64,000 nucleotides of DNA from Massospora cicadina (Eukaryota > Entomophthoromycota > Entomophthoromycetes > Entomophthorales > Entomophthoraceae), in NCBI GenBank assembly GCA_022478985.1, contig JAKSZP010005677.1:1-64000 (forward strand), in the 5' to 3' direction. Position numbers and translations under genes: made by a program. This document shows, in pieces, positions 33,883 to 45,893 of this stretch. Every line of letters begins with the position of its first letter. Within the stretch, counting starts at the first letter, position 1. The notes under the pieces are model-generated. The model was given only the letters and a program-made list of their open reading frames with translations. It was not told where the DNA came from and ran no database searches.

Positions 33883-35001
33883 TGTTAACATTTATAGTGT
33901 TCTTGATTATTCTCGGCTGATAACCCCTAAATTTATTTAACTGCTCAGGGTTGACATCATGCAATTCTCCGCGTTATATGATAGATATAATCGTTTGATA
34001 ATAGTATGGAGACTATTATTCATAGTTGAATAAAGTACTAGAATTAGGCCCAACTCTTGGCCAGTATTTCCTCTTGAAATACTTAGGATATCCTTAATAG
34101 GGATTCGTTCCCTGATACCGCCTAACTCAATCCATGCTCAGATCCCTGCTTACAGTTTCTCTCTGATGACACACAGTTAGCAACAATCACTGGTTCAGTT
34201 CAGCTTCTCTTCTCTGGATCCCCATTATGATCCTTACTCTTTATCCTAAAGAGTCTTCCAATTAAAGCACACAGAAATAATTTCTTTGAGAAAAATTAGA
34301 ACTTAACATGGATACTGATAAAGTATATTAAGATAATACTCTGGTAATTAGTGTTTTTATTAGTGTATTCTTAGGGGAATTTATGGTGGGGATTCGGCGC
34401 CCAACCCTCAGTTGGCAACTCCTTAATGAAATGACAGCCGTTGCTGTTGGGTTACCCATCCTTGTCTCATCAGAGATGGTCTTCACCATCATGGCTAGGA
34501 TTCTGTCATTGGACATCCTCAAGACCTAAAACGCAAAGAGTCAGAAAACATGTCCCTAACGTTTTCCTCTCAATCTCAGTGAACCAACCATATTTGGCAA
34601 GTGACCTGCTTAGGTAATGGGACTTGTTACCCATTAAGGAAGGTCACAAACCAACTTATCATTTTGCTAGTTGCAGGTGGTATCACTCACCTTGCAACTT
34701 AATCCTTAAATTCCCAATCAGTCAGTGATGAAACCTGACTGATCCCAAATGTTACGCTTGATAGTTAATCATCAATCGACTATCAGATGTCCCTATTTTG
34801 TCAGAACTCTGTCCACGAGATCTTAAGTATTCATCTGGATTGATCCCTGACAGATCCAACCCAGGCAAATAACCTAAAATCCCCAAAACATTGTTACCCT
34901 AAAATCAAGGCAACTGATATCAATTCACTTTGCTATAAGGATTTATTACTTAGCAACCCCTGGTAATCTAGTCAGCTGGGAAGATGGCAAAAATCCCTAC
35001 A
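33883..35001 (-). repeat. 3' LTR of Gypsy C
   Basis: Starts TGTTAACATTTATAG, ends AATCCCTACA. Shared blocks with the other LTR include TGATTATTCTCGGCTGATAA and TTGTTACC. The polypurine tract CAAGTGGGGGAG (minus, 35002-35013) is adjacent. Confidence 0.88.
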
Positions 35002-35013
35002 CTCCCCCACTTG

Positions 35014-36719
35014 CCTAGATTTCTGTGAGAAAAAGATTGGGGCAGGAGAACACACTTTAGACAATCAGTTGAATACTTCATTTGTTCAAGTGAAGTATGA
35101 TCAATTAATACTCAATGCTGTTCAGGATGACCTTTGGCATGCGGCTCTCTTCCTCTTCCTCCTCACTACCATTTACTCAAAGCATGGTCCCCACAACCTC
35201 TTGATATACCAGGCTGATCAATTTACTCATGATGATATTAATCTCAAGATTAGTTTTCCCCTTATCAGTGCATATGACCCACTGTCATATTCAGGATTCT
35301 TGGTCTGGCATCCTCAATTTCCCAACTTTCTCCTCACCCTCAACAGGAGATTCTTGCCGTCAATGTTTGTTTCATGGTGCAATTAAGAATGCTCATTTAT
35401 ATTCAACCTTTGTATATTATCATAATAACCCTTTGGCTCATATCATCCTTAATTATTCTCTGGAGAGCTTATCACATTAATTTTGAGACTAATTTCTCTG
35501 AAACTAGAGCTTAATTTATTTCAGTTTGCATAATATTGATTATCATATAAGTCCGACATCCCCCTCTCATCCAGCTCATATGTCAAATTCTGAGTCTTGG
35601 TATCAAAAGCTGATCAATAGCATATCTGATAAATACCTTTTGCTCTTCCAGCTGATTAGTCAATCTGCATGATGGAACCTCTTCTATGGTCCTTTCAGTA
35701 CTCATACTCCCAGTCAAGTACCCATAGACAGTCCTTCCGTGGAATTACTGGAAATGGTAACTAACCCTGACGAAACCAGGTTATCAATTGTCTTTAATGA
35801 CTCGTTACCAATAAATCCTCTGTTGTCAATTCCTGAGTTATATTTTGAAGCTCTCCTATATTTCGCTCCATTCACAGATTCTCCTAACATCATCATCAAA
35901 CCTCTTGAAGCAATGCCGTATTCTCAATCATTTATTTCTCACCAGATTGGACTTGCTTCCAAAGTTCCTCTTCTCACTTGATCAATATTACAAGCCAGCT
36001 GTTTTGGCCACTGAACTAGTCATTGGAAACAGCGTACATTTTGAACTTCCTTATGCATAATTAAGGTTTAAGTAACAGAGGCTTTGTCCATAGCTCTGAA
36101 CTCTTCTGATCTTGAAAACATCCTAGATTGGGATGTTGCATCCTATGCTCTTCACTTTACTGGCCAAGTTCTTTGAAGTTGGGCCCTGAAGCTTCCGGCC
36201 TCTCCTGGCTTCCATCTCTTATTCTGCTTCAGCTTTAGAGAAGTTCATAGTCGTCTCCTGCAGGATGCCAATTGTCTCTTGCATGACTATCTCATTTCTA
36301 GCATTTCCCATCAGTATCTTCCACTGATGGCTTTGCTAGGGGGCATGATTCAGCAACCCCCGCCTAGTATCCCTTGCTTGATGAAGGACCCTATGTCCGG
36401 TGTTCTTGACAAAGCCTGTCAGCAAGCGCTCAAGACCAATCTTCTGGCTCCGGTGCCATATTGTGATTACTCATGGTTATTCGCCAATTGCCTCTTCTTG
36501 CACTGTTGCTTCCCTCCCCACTCTGGGGTATTGCGTTTAGCATCTTCTGACATTTCTATTACTCTTCCTCTAGTCATTTTTTCGCAGGAATCTTCATCCA
36601 CTCAACGAACTTGGTTTTAAGTAGTTCTAGCCCTCACTAGCATCCAATCTCATATAGATTTTGATGTGTTATCTACTACTACTGTAATCCATCCCCTCCC
36701 CCGATAGGCAACATAGGCA
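35014..36719. other. Long 3' region of Gypsy C, non-coding or unrecognised
   Basis: About 1.7 kb between the PPT and repeat R1. There are plus-strand open stretches (35069-35386 and 35739-36060) and a shorter one at 36279-36620, but no recognised domain and no good minus-strand frame. It may be an extra, unidentified reading (antisense ORF) or just spacer. Confidence 0.35.
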
Positions 36720-37060
36720 GAATCTTCCTAAAATCAAGGATAACCAATAAAAAATAAATATTATAAAAATATATTGTTTTTTCTATGCGTTTTTTAATAA
36801 TCTTTTTTTTCCAATAAATTTTATCAATTTTTTATTTTTTTCTTCTTTTTTCCATATGACTTGACCTTTTTTGGTTCAGCAGTCCATCTTTTTATTTTAT
36901 TTCTCCAAACTGAATCCTAGGTATACTTAGAGTTACTAGTTTTCTATGGTTCAGAGGTCTTACTTTTTAAGATTTGACCATCTAGTTTGGTTCAGCGGTC
37001 CTTTTTTCAGAGGCTACCAATCATTATAACATACCCAACTTAATAGTTCAGTGGTCCTTC
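36720..37060. repeat. Repeat R1 in Gypsy C
   Basis: Direct repeat of 39775-40035 in the same orientation: T/A-rich stretch, then AACTGRATCCTAGGTATA, then GATTTGACCAT, with several GGTTCAGNGGTC motifs (36873, 36948, 36989, 37044). The two copies bracket the RT-to-integrase block. Confidence 0.65.
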
Positions 37061-37199
37061 AGTACTCTTTTTTCATTATTTTTCTTCATAGATCCATTGC
37101 TTTAAATACTTATCATGGACTCAATTTACTATCCTTCCATCCAAGAGGTTCTTGATGTAGTAGGCATCCGTCAACAGCTTGGCAATAATCTCAAATGGA

Positions 37200-38190
37200 C
37201 CTGACCACAATACATCCAGTTTGTTTCTTCTCCCAAAACCATTTGTATTGCAATAGGCAACTCTTTTGCTTATTTGAAATTCTTCTAAGGCCAATCAGCT
37301 CTTATTTTCTGTTGTTTTTGCTCAAATCCTTTTCTTTAAAGTCATATCAAATGCTTGCAACTGCATATCAATTAGGATATTTATCAATTGGTTCAGGTAC
37401 TTCTTGGCACTCATCCCCAATGTTAGTTCCACCAGCAAATATAAAATAGGCATCAATATTGCCTTCCATCCATATAACAGCTCAAACAGCATTTTTCCCA
37501 TCGCCATATTATGACTGATATTGTAGGCAAACATCACCAAACTCAGGTACATTCCACATGTGGAAGTTCTTCCTGCGATTAGCTTCCTCAGCGTCATGTC
37601 CAGCGTCCCAGTGACTCAGTCTACTAGCCCGTTCATCTCCAGCTGGTAGGGAACTGACACAACTCCACTGACCCATTATTTCATTTGATTGCAGGATCAC
37701 ATGAGACGTGAAGTTTATCCCATTATCACTCAGCAGGACCTGCAGGCATCCATGTCAGTACACTACTTGATCTATGATGAACTTCACAGTACTGCTAGAG
37801 TCTACTTTTGCCAGGGCCTTCATATCAACCCATCTTGTCAAATGATCAATCACAACTATCATGTACTTGGCTCCCCCTGTGCTCATTGTCAGCGGTCCCA
37901 TCACGTCAATGGACACCATATGCCAAGCAAATCCAGGTTGGACCAGTCAGTGTCCAATCATATTTTTATGTGGCTTGTGCAACTGGAACTCCACACAGCA
38001 AGCCAGATAGTCCGCGACATTGTAGTTGATGGACTCCCAGTAGTACTAGCAAATATGATTGTCATTTTTCTCAGGCCTCCATGCCTGATAACCTTATTAG
38101 TGGCTTGAACAATAGCTGCTCTTTCCAACAGCTTTGGGAATAGTAACCACTTCCCATTGATTATCTTAAAAACTTGTCCATCCATGGTCT
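37200..38190 (-). pseudogene. Gypsy C integrase
   Basis: Minus strand. 37322-37597 is open and holds the core end (SLVMFAYNISHNMAMGKMLF, ELLYG). The first part of the core is read near 37700-37950 in other frames (DVMGPL- and DHLTRWV-type blocks). The zinc-binding part is at about 37970-38185. Several frameshifts. Confidence 0.7.
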
Positions 38191-38339
38191 CAGTGTTTCA
38201 TCTCTTTTCAAAGTGCACCTTGGATTTCTTGGGGCTCGTTTCCAATTTCTCCATCAACCATTCTCTGGAATAGCTCATTTGCCTGCTTGTATACCATCTG
38301 GACCATTGGTAACTGCAATAAGCCATCCGCATTCTAATG

Positions 38340-38700
38340 AGAAGCCCCTGTTCAGAGGACAATCTCATAATTGTAAGCCTGTAACTTCAATGACCATCAG
38401 GCCAGTCATCCTTTTGTTCTCACAAATTGTGAAGCCAATGCAACAAGGAGTGGTTTGTCACCACTTTGAAGTGAATTCCATGGATGTACACCCAAAACTG
38501 TTTACAGACATAAATGACCGCAAGGCATTCATGCTCAGTTATGAGTAGTTCCTCTCATCATCTGATAGTGTCTGGCTCACATATGCCACCGGATGATCAT
38601 CTCCAAGCTCATCTAATTGGCTTAATATGGCGCTGATCACCGTTATTGGAGCATCAGTTTATACAATAAATTCTTGATTGAATTTGGATAATTAAAAATT
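38340..38700 (-). pseudogene. Gypsy C RNase H
   Basis: Minus strand: LITEHECLAVIYVCKQFW near 38495-38545, VYIHGIHFKVVTNHSLLHWL near 38440-38500. The Asp of TDH is Asn here (TNH). Confidence 0.65.
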
Positions 38701-38710
38701 GTAGAATCTA

Positions 38711-39654
38711 TTAAGTACTGGCATAACTCATTGAAGAAATATTATGCTTCTTCATTACATACGAATCCTTTCTTTGGTTCTTCAACAGATGGAATAAGGG
38801 CTTGGCAATTCTGGCAAAATGCTGAATAAATCTTCTATGGTATCTAACCATTCCAAGGAATACTTGGATATCTCGGACACCCTTTGGCACAGCCATTCAT
38901 TCTATGGCTTTGATCTTTTGGCTTGCGACTGCTGTCCACTAGAGTTGATCACGAATCCCAGATATTCCAACTCTTTCTTGAAGAAGTGACACTTCCTCAG
39001 CTTAATCTCAGGTTGGCTGTGGACAGTCTCTGTAATAATTCCTCCAAGTGGTGTAAATTGGTCAGTAAATGTTCTATTGAACACATTGATATCATCCAAG
39101 TATACCAGCACGCATTACAACTTCAAGTCATTTAGTATGGCGTCCATGGCCCTCTGGAACGTTGCAAGAGCATTGCATAGACCCTGGGCCATCCTCATCA
39201 TTTTATATAGCCCCTGCTTGGTAATAATCGTTCATTTTCTTGGTCTTCTCTTGGAAAATCAATAGCCAATATCCCAATATCAGATCCATCATGTAGAAAT
39301 ACTTCACTTCTCCTAATTGATTCAGTGCATCATCAACTCTTGGTAGTGGGTACAAATTCTTCTTTGTAATCTTGTTCAGCTTCCAATAATCAATCACTAC
39401 CCAACAGAGACATCCTTCTTCTTCATGATAAGAATTGGACTCACCCAGGGACTTGATGATGGAACTATAAGCCCATGCTCTCTAGTTTGCTGATTTCTTC
39501 CTCCACTACCGCTTTGGCTGCCTTCAACCATTGAATTGGTCTCATCCTGATTGGCAATTTTCCCAGTATTAACCTTGTAAACATCTCTCACACATCCCAA
39601 ATCGTGGTCATCCTGGGTGAATACTTCCTGATACATGTTGACCAATTTGAGCAC
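38711..39654 (-). pseudogene. Gypsy C reverse transcriptase
   Basis: Minus strand. EVFTQDDHDLGC near 39600 (the same lead-in motif as Gypsy B), ISPSLGESNSYHEEEG-type SPW block near 39440-39470 (SSSPWVSPILIMKKK), IDYWKLNKITKKNLYPLPRV near 39330-39397, catalytic LVYLDDINVFNR near 39075-39110 with intact YLDD, and IQVFLGMVRYHRRFIQHFAR near 38815-38875. Stops remain between blocks, so no full product is possible. Confidence 0.8.
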
Positions 39655-39659
39655 CTCCT

Positions 39660-39684
39660 CCTGCTGTCTGTCTGTCTGTCAGAT
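39660..39684. repeat. Short CTGT microsatellite
   Basis: CTGTCTGTCTGTCTGTC within Gypsy C, between RT lead-in and R2. Confidence 0.7.
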
Positions 39685-39774
39685 CAGCCTGTTCTCAATT
39701 GATCAATAGATTGATTCTCTCAGCAACCTATGCTGTTAATCTCATCATAGGTCCAAAAATTCATGGGCCCATAA

Positions 39775-40035
39775 AATTGATATTTAATATTTTTTATTTT
39801 TTATCTATTTTTTGTATTTTTGCAATGGGACTTTTAGCCTAAAATAGGTTCAGAAGTCCTTTTTTCCCCTTATCCAAACTGGATCCTAGGTATAATCTGA
39901 ACTACCAGTTATCGTGGTTTAAAATCTTATCCTTTTAAGATTTAACCATTATCTGGTTCAGTGGTCCTCTTTTAGGACTTGACCAAAATCTCAGGACATA
40001 ACCATTTAATGGTTCAGAGGTCCTCTGAGAACATT
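39775..40035. repeat. Repeat R2 in Gypsy C
   Basis: Partner of R1. GGTTCAGNGGTC-like motifs at 39847, 39955 and 40011, the block AACTGGATCCTAGGTATA at 39888-39905, and a preceding AT-rich run. It lies where protease would be expected, and no protease motif is seen. Confidence 0.65.
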
Positions 40036-40039
40036 GTAA

Positions 40040-41020
40040 CTATTTTATTTTAGGTCCAATACTTCCAATTTATTATTGACCTTCTTCACTATACAACCAG
40101 CTGTGCTGTTTCTTCACATATAGGCAACACTTGCCAACTTTGGCAATACTTGTAAATGTTTTCATTCATTAGGCCTTCAATCATGACTTGTCATTCATCC
40201 AACAGGTTATAATTTATTTCGTTTTTCAGCAACTGATACTTAAGACTTCATACCTCCCACAATTATGAATTCCTCATTAGTCAGTTCCGTTTGATTGTTC
40301 TGATCATCTTTTCTCTTAAAAACTATTTTTAAAATTTGTTGCCATCTAAAACGTTGTAAGTAAATCCACTGGTGAATCTGGAAACGATCCCTTAATCACA
40401 AAGATTCATCTAGCCTCTTTAGCTTCATCCAATTCCATCTTGACTTGATGATCTTCGTCTCCAGCATATTCTGCCTCATTGATTAAATATAATTAGGTCA
40501 AGCGATTCTCTCCACTCTCTTGGATCAATCACTTCCCTTTTTTGACCTTATACTCTTCATTGGTAATGTAGTCCAATTTTCTGAATTTATTGCTCTCCAT
40601 ATCAACTCATCCAATGTCTCATCTAGTGTCTCATCTAACGCCTCACTCCTCAGGACTATTTAAATAGGACCCAATTTCAACCTGAGTTGGCCCTGCTGAT
40701 CCTTGGGACTATTTCAGATGGACCCAATTTCAACCCAAGTTGGCCCTGCTGATCATCATCATCTTAGTTGATTTCAGGTGGAACAGGTTTTCTTGCAGCA
40801 CTAGATAGTTCCATATCTAGGCTGCAAGTCCTTTTCCCAAATTATGAGTATCTTCTCCTATTTGTTTCACTAGTATCACATATTTGAGCTAAGTGAACGC
40901 AGATTAACGTGATCCACTTCACGTTCAGTCTTCAATGATGTTACTCTACCTAGTAAGAATTGACATAATTTGGAAATATCTTCATATGACATCATGTCCT
41001 AATATCTTTTAGTCAACTAC
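40040..41020 (-). pseudogene. Gypsy C leader/gag-like region with 53 bp tandem duplication
   Basis: Starts close to the PBS on the minus strand (MSYEDISKLCQFLLGRVTSL near 40950-41005), followed by stops. It contains two adjacent copies of a 53 bp unit (40653-40705, 40706-40758) and a short GATGAGACA-type repeat (40605-40650). No CCHC knuckle or capsid-like block recognised. Confidence 0.4.
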
Positions 41021-41021
41021 A

Positions 41022-41040
41022 CCCCTGTAGTGAGCACTAA
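41022..41040 (-). other. Primer-binding site of Gypsy C
   Basis: TTAGTGCTCACTACAGGGG on the minus strand, 1 bp from the LTR. Shares the core with Gypsy A, B and D. Confidence 0.7.
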
Positions 41041-41041
41041 T

Positions 41042-42170
41042 TGTTAAAATTTCTAGGATTCTTGATTATTCTCGGCTGATAACCCCTAAATTATTTAATT
41101 GCACAGGTTTGGTTGTTGTGCAGTTCTCCACGATGTTTGACAGTGAAATATAATCATCAATAATAGTATGAAGACTATTATCCATAGTCGAATTGAAGTA
41201 CTAGAAATTGGTCCAATGCTCGTTTAATATTTCCTCTCAAAATACTTATAATGTCCTGAATAGGGATTCATTCCCTGGTACTAGCTATTTCAATCCACGC
41301 TCAGATCCCTGTTTATGGTTTCTCTTTATGAAACACATTCAGCAGCAACCACTGATTTGATTCAGCTTCTCTTCTCTGAATCCCCGCTCAGATCCTTACT
41401 TTTTATCTTAAAGAGTCTCCCATTTAGAGCACACAGCAATAATTTCCTTGAGAAAGAATAGAACTTGAAATGGATTCTGATAAAGTATATCAAGATAATA
41501 CTCTGGTAATTAGTGTTTTTTATTATTGAATTTTAGGGGAATCTAGAGTGGGAATTCAGCGCCCAACCCTTGGTTGAAACCTCCTCAATGAAACGGCAGC
41601 CGCTGCTGTTGAATTACCCATCCTCATCTCATAAGCGATGGTCTTCCCCATCCTGGCTATGATTTAATCGTTGGACATCCTCAAGACCTAAAATGAAAAA
41701 AGTTGTAAAATGTGTCCCTAACATTTTCCTCTTGATCCCAGCAAACAAACCATATTTGGCAAGCGATCTGCTTGGGTAATGAGACTTGTTACTCATTAAG
41801 GCAGATCAAGAACCAGCTGATTGATTCATTAGTTGCAGGTGACATCACTTGCCTCAAAACTTCATCCTTAGTTTCCCAATCAATCAGTGATGAAACCCAA
41901 AAGATCCCAATCGGTACACCTGATAGCTAATCATCAAATTAACTATCAGATGCCCCTATTTCATTGGAAACTCTGCCCTACGAGATATTAAGCATTCATC
42001 CTGATTGCTCCCTGATGGATCCAACCCAGGAGAATAACTTAATCTTCCCCAAAACATTGTTACCCTGAAATCAGGGTCAACCAATATCCAATTCACTTTG
42101 CTATAGGGAAATATCCCCTAGTGACCCCTGGTAATCTAGTTGGCTAGGAATATGGGCAAAAATGCCAACA
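41042..42170 (-). repeat. 5' LTR of Gypsy C
   Basis: Starts TGTTAAAATTTCTAGG, ends AATGCCAACA. Homologous to 33883-35001 through its length with many substitutions. Confidence 0.88.
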
Positions 42171-43319
42171 AGTTTTATGTGAAAGTTGTTTATATTAAGT
42201 CATTGGGTTGGGTACCAGGACCAATGCAAAGAGACTTATGGGAATTGTTAGGAACATTTTTAATTTTATTAGTAGAGTGAGAGCATCCTGTTTCTTCTGC
42301 ACTTAAGCTTTTCCCTGCTTAATCAGAACAGTTGGCACCGCATGAACCTGCTGGTTACCAGGGCATTTAGCCACATGATGGTCTTTTTAGCCGCATGAGA
42401 AAAAAGCATTCATAAATGGCTCCCATCTATAGTTTACGCATGAAGGTCTGGGTTGAAAGTTAAACAAAGAATTAAAATTAGGTTGGGGATGGGGCAGCTG
42501 AGCGTAATGAGGGCGGTAAGGATCCACTTACATATTGGGTGGCCAAGTATTTCCCAACAGATCATAACTAGGTTGTTGTGTTCCATTTCCTGATGAGGAC
42601 GCAGCAGCAATAGCAGGAGCCTTCTTCTCCCATTGGGAGCACTGATTGTGACAGAGAGATGACATAAAGTGTTAACAATCTGTAAAAGCTCCACATCTTT
42701 GTGAAGTATGTGGGTCATTGCATTATGAAGTTTGCAATATGGCTTAACTGCTGCATTTATTATTATGCTCACATCCTTGTTGGTTAATATTTGCTCCTGC
42801 TAACACATGAGCTTCAGCCTTGAATTGCTCCACAAATTCCACCAGGGACTTGTTCTTGTGAAACTGTATTGTCAGAAATTTGGCCTTGCGCTGCTCCATC
42901 TTTGACACGCCCCTGAACAGATGGAGCACATTCTCCTTTACCTCTTGATAAGTTACAGATTTACTCTGGAGGTAACAGGTGACCTGATTGGCGCTCTCAA
43001 TATCAATAGCGAATAGCAACAGTCTCACTTTACACCAATCTTATGCTCTTTCTACAATCTATTTGAACTGTTTAAAATATCTGTACATGTTCCCATCATG
43101 ACTGAAAGGTGAGAAATTCTTGATCCAAACAAAATCATCTTGCACCATGCTTTGGGTGTGAGGAACATATTGATTAGGTTCAGAACGGCCAAAGGGAACA
43201 TCCAGTTGTGGACAAGAATAGTATCACATGTGTGAAAATTCGAGGATTGCTCGCTTGTTTATTATTATCCTGCACATCTATTTGGGACGAAGTTCTGTAG
43301 ATTGATCCTCAGTAGTGCC
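42171..43319 (-). pseudogene. Gypsy B gag, capsid and nucleocapsid part
   Basis: Minus strand. The open frame 42744-43028 has a retrotransposon-gag capsid look (LLLFAIDIESANQVTCYLQ, ENVLHLFRGVSKMEQRKAKF, NKSLVEFVEQFKAEAHVLAG). A further frame (42434-42772) is proline/asparagine-rich. It ends in a damaged zinc knuckle near 42360-42405 (FFSCG, stop, KDHHVAKCP): the first Cys is Phe. Gag forms the particle and binds RNA. Confidence 0.7.
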
Positions 43320-44343
43320 TGTAGTTAACGGTATTCATACCATTAAAAAACTCACTAGGCCTATTATAATTGTCCCGACTCTTCCATCCAATTTGGGCAT
43401 AATTTTCCCTTCATGTTTGGGAACTTCTTCTGAGGCAGGTAAATATACAAGCTATGGATTAGGCACATCCAGCTTGTTAACACTTTCTCCAAAGAAAGGA
43501 TTCAATGAGAAAACCAGGAAAGAGATGAAATATATATAGCTTTTATTATAAGCTATTTATTAGATGTCTAGTCATTAGGCCAGGTTCTGGTATTTATACC
43601 TCTAGGGCATCTCCTGGCCACATCTGGATACAAGATTTCAACAGATATTTTACCACCTCAGTTCGTCCCTTTAACATATATGACTGAAACCTTTTCTTAG
43701 GTTTATTGGTGGCAAAACACTCTCAAAATTGGGAGGATTTCAGGTACAAAAATTGCGAAAAAACATGCAAAATTGTCATAAGATTTTCTTGATTTGAGTT
43801 TCGTCATACTGCTGATGACATAAACCTTCTGTAAAATTCTTGCCTCGATTGAAGTAGATGACATACCCCTAATCAGGACATCAGCAGGCCTCTCCCTTGA
43901 TAGCACTAGGTACTCCCTTTTGGGCGGTCCATGGGCAAGTGCAACATGTCTATTACATGGATTGACATACGAATTTTGCCCTAGGGCAGAAAATTGATCA
44001 CGTTTTTTGTTCATCTGATGGTCCATGGGATTTTTAGAAGTTAACTTCAGGTCAGTCCTGAATGATTTTATATACAATTTAGTTGATTGTGCTCCCAATA
44101 ATCAGGACCAATTGCCAAGATTTGATGCATAGGGAATCAGCCATAATATGTGAGTGTATTTGGCCCAAGCACTTAGATAAAATACTTGATTGAATTGACA
44201 TTGGGATATTCGGCCTGAATTATATAATTGCAATAGGCTTTTGAGGTGAAAGTATAGGTGTTATCTCAAGCGTTGAAGGGATAATTGTCCCAATCTGATG
44301 ATTGTCAAATGTTTATTTTTGAGTCAACCACCAGAATCTGACA
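43320..44343 (-). repeat. Solo LTR related to Gypsy A, inside Gypsy B
   Basis: About 1.02 kb. It shares with LTR A the blocks ATAATTGTCCCGACT-like, TATACCTCTAGGGCATCTCC and the end TTTTTGAGTCAACCACCAGA. No internal sequence and no partner LTR nearby, so it is a recombined solo LTR. A TSD is not evident. Strand inferred from similarity to the A LTRs. Confidence 0.75.
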
Positions 44344-45874
44344 ACGTGGATGGATGCAAATCCGCAGAAGTGGACTGAAAAGAGGTTGGATTGTGGGGGA
44401 GGAACAGTCATGACCCCAGGGGTACTCGCTGGCTGATCCATATTATTCTTCTCCAGTCTCACTACTGACTGCACCCTTTCCTCCCTTACAAGTCAGTTAA
44501 GCAAAATGTTCATTGATTATCCACTCAGCTTTGACCAGATAGCATTAACACCGGCTGTCTTGCACCTCTGTTGGAGCACCTTTAATTTGTTCTGCAATTC
44601 GCGGTGGAATTCCCACTTGGTGTCCAGTTTTTGCTCCATTTCATGAAGTTGTGGGAGGACATCCTACAATGTGCCCTGCATTCTTGCGTTCTGCCATCCA
44701 GTGTCATGCGCTTGTCAGTTTTCTTCGTATACTTGAAAAAATATAGTGGCTCATTCCCATACCAGCTCCTCATTGGCCCATCAAAGGTTATCCTAAAGCA
44801 CTCTCATATTAGCGTACTCCACCATTTAACAGGACAGAAGAGTAATGACTCAGCCCTGGGCCACCTGACTGGCACTCTCCAACTGGTTGATCTGACCCAG
44901 CAACTGGCTGTATTATGAGGACGCAAAAAAAGAGCTAGTTTTATGGTCAGCCGTCCGCTGGTTACTCCACTCAGAATGAAGTTGACTAAATTTGACTGTA
45001 CAGAGTCAGCATGATCAGTCATCCGCTGCTCTGCCAGGGTAACCTGGTCCCTAGTCTGAGCCACTTCTGTTTTAATCCCTTCAGTCCATTCTGCCATGTC
45101 CACCAAAAAGCGCTTGGCGTTACTACCCAACGTCGTTACATCTCAAATCCATTCAGCTGAAAGCCCGCGCCAGTTTAACAATTTTCCTATTACTCAGAGT
45201 AACTCAAGATTCAACTGTGGAACTAATTCATCCAAGCGATGGTGGACATCCATGACACAACTGTCCATGTGCACTAGCGCCCCTGAATCTCTGAGAAAGA
45301 GTGGTCAAGGCGATCAAGTAAGAGGCAATTATTGTTCTATTGTGCTTGGACAAACCACATGAGGTTCCAATCTCATTGTTATGGCAGGATAACACATGCA
45401 GTAGTTGGCAGATCGAAGGCTGAATGTACGCAACCAAGTATTCCTCAGCTCCATGTGTGCTGAGCTGGCAAGACAACCCCATGGTGGTAGCGTTGTGGTA
45501 AGAGGTATACAACTCATAATGAAGTTCTTAGTCCCGTTGGTTATAAAACAAATTCAGAGCATGTTCCCTCACATAATTTTTATAGAGGCGGTAACCCTGC
45601 AAGAGCCATTCCATAATACCCCGCAGTTGCTGAGGGGTCATGTTAGTGAACTGCCCTATTGATCTGACTCCAACGTGGGACAAGTACCTAACTGTAGTTC
45701 CAACCTAGTATCCTCACCCCTGGTTCCATCACCGTGAATAGTGCTGATTCTTTGTTGGATGACTCCATTGTTTTCCCGGAGCATCAGTTGTGAATTCTGA
45801 TTAAATTTCTAGATTAAAAAGTGAGGGCTTGCCATGATGCCCTGGTGCCGTTGTGCTACAGTTGACCAGTGGCC
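44344..45874 (-). pseudogene. Gypsy B 5' leader and gag N-terminal part
   Basis: Minus strand. 44804-45130 begins MGSNAKRFLVDMAEWTEGIK with a helical, heptad-like stretch (TRDQVTLAEQRMTDHADSVQ). 44582-44773 is a basic segment (FKYTKKTDKRMTLDGRTQ). Together with 42171-43319 it would form gag before the solo LTR inserted. Weak similarity only. Confidence 0.45.
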
Positions 45875-45892
45875 CACATGTAGTGAGCACCA
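45875..45892 (-). other. Primer-binding site of Gypsy B
   Basis: TGGTGCTCACTACATGTG on the minus strand, next to the 5' LTR. Confidence 0.7.
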
Positions 45893-45893
45893 T

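Larger units (their letters stand above)
33883..42170 (-). mobile_element. Gypsy C nested in Gypsy B
   Basis: LTRs 33883-35001 and 41042-42170 (1119 and 1129 bp), TG..CA ends, clearly homologous throughout. A target duplication is suggested by GTTTAT before and GTTTTAT after. Internal order on the minus strand: PBS, gag-like leader, repeat R2, RT, RNase H, integrase, repeat R1, LTR. Related solo LTR at 62758-63850. Confidence 0.88.

Noticed and set aside
35069..36620. Plus-strand open frames in the 3' part of Gypsy C as an env-like or host gene
   Set aside because: They are short, in different frames, with no signal peptide, membrane segment or domain that I can recognise. Kept only as an unassigned region.
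36873..40020. GGTTCAGNGGTC motifs look like tRNA A-boxes
   Set aside because: No matching B-box at the right distance and no cloverleaf can be folded around any of them.
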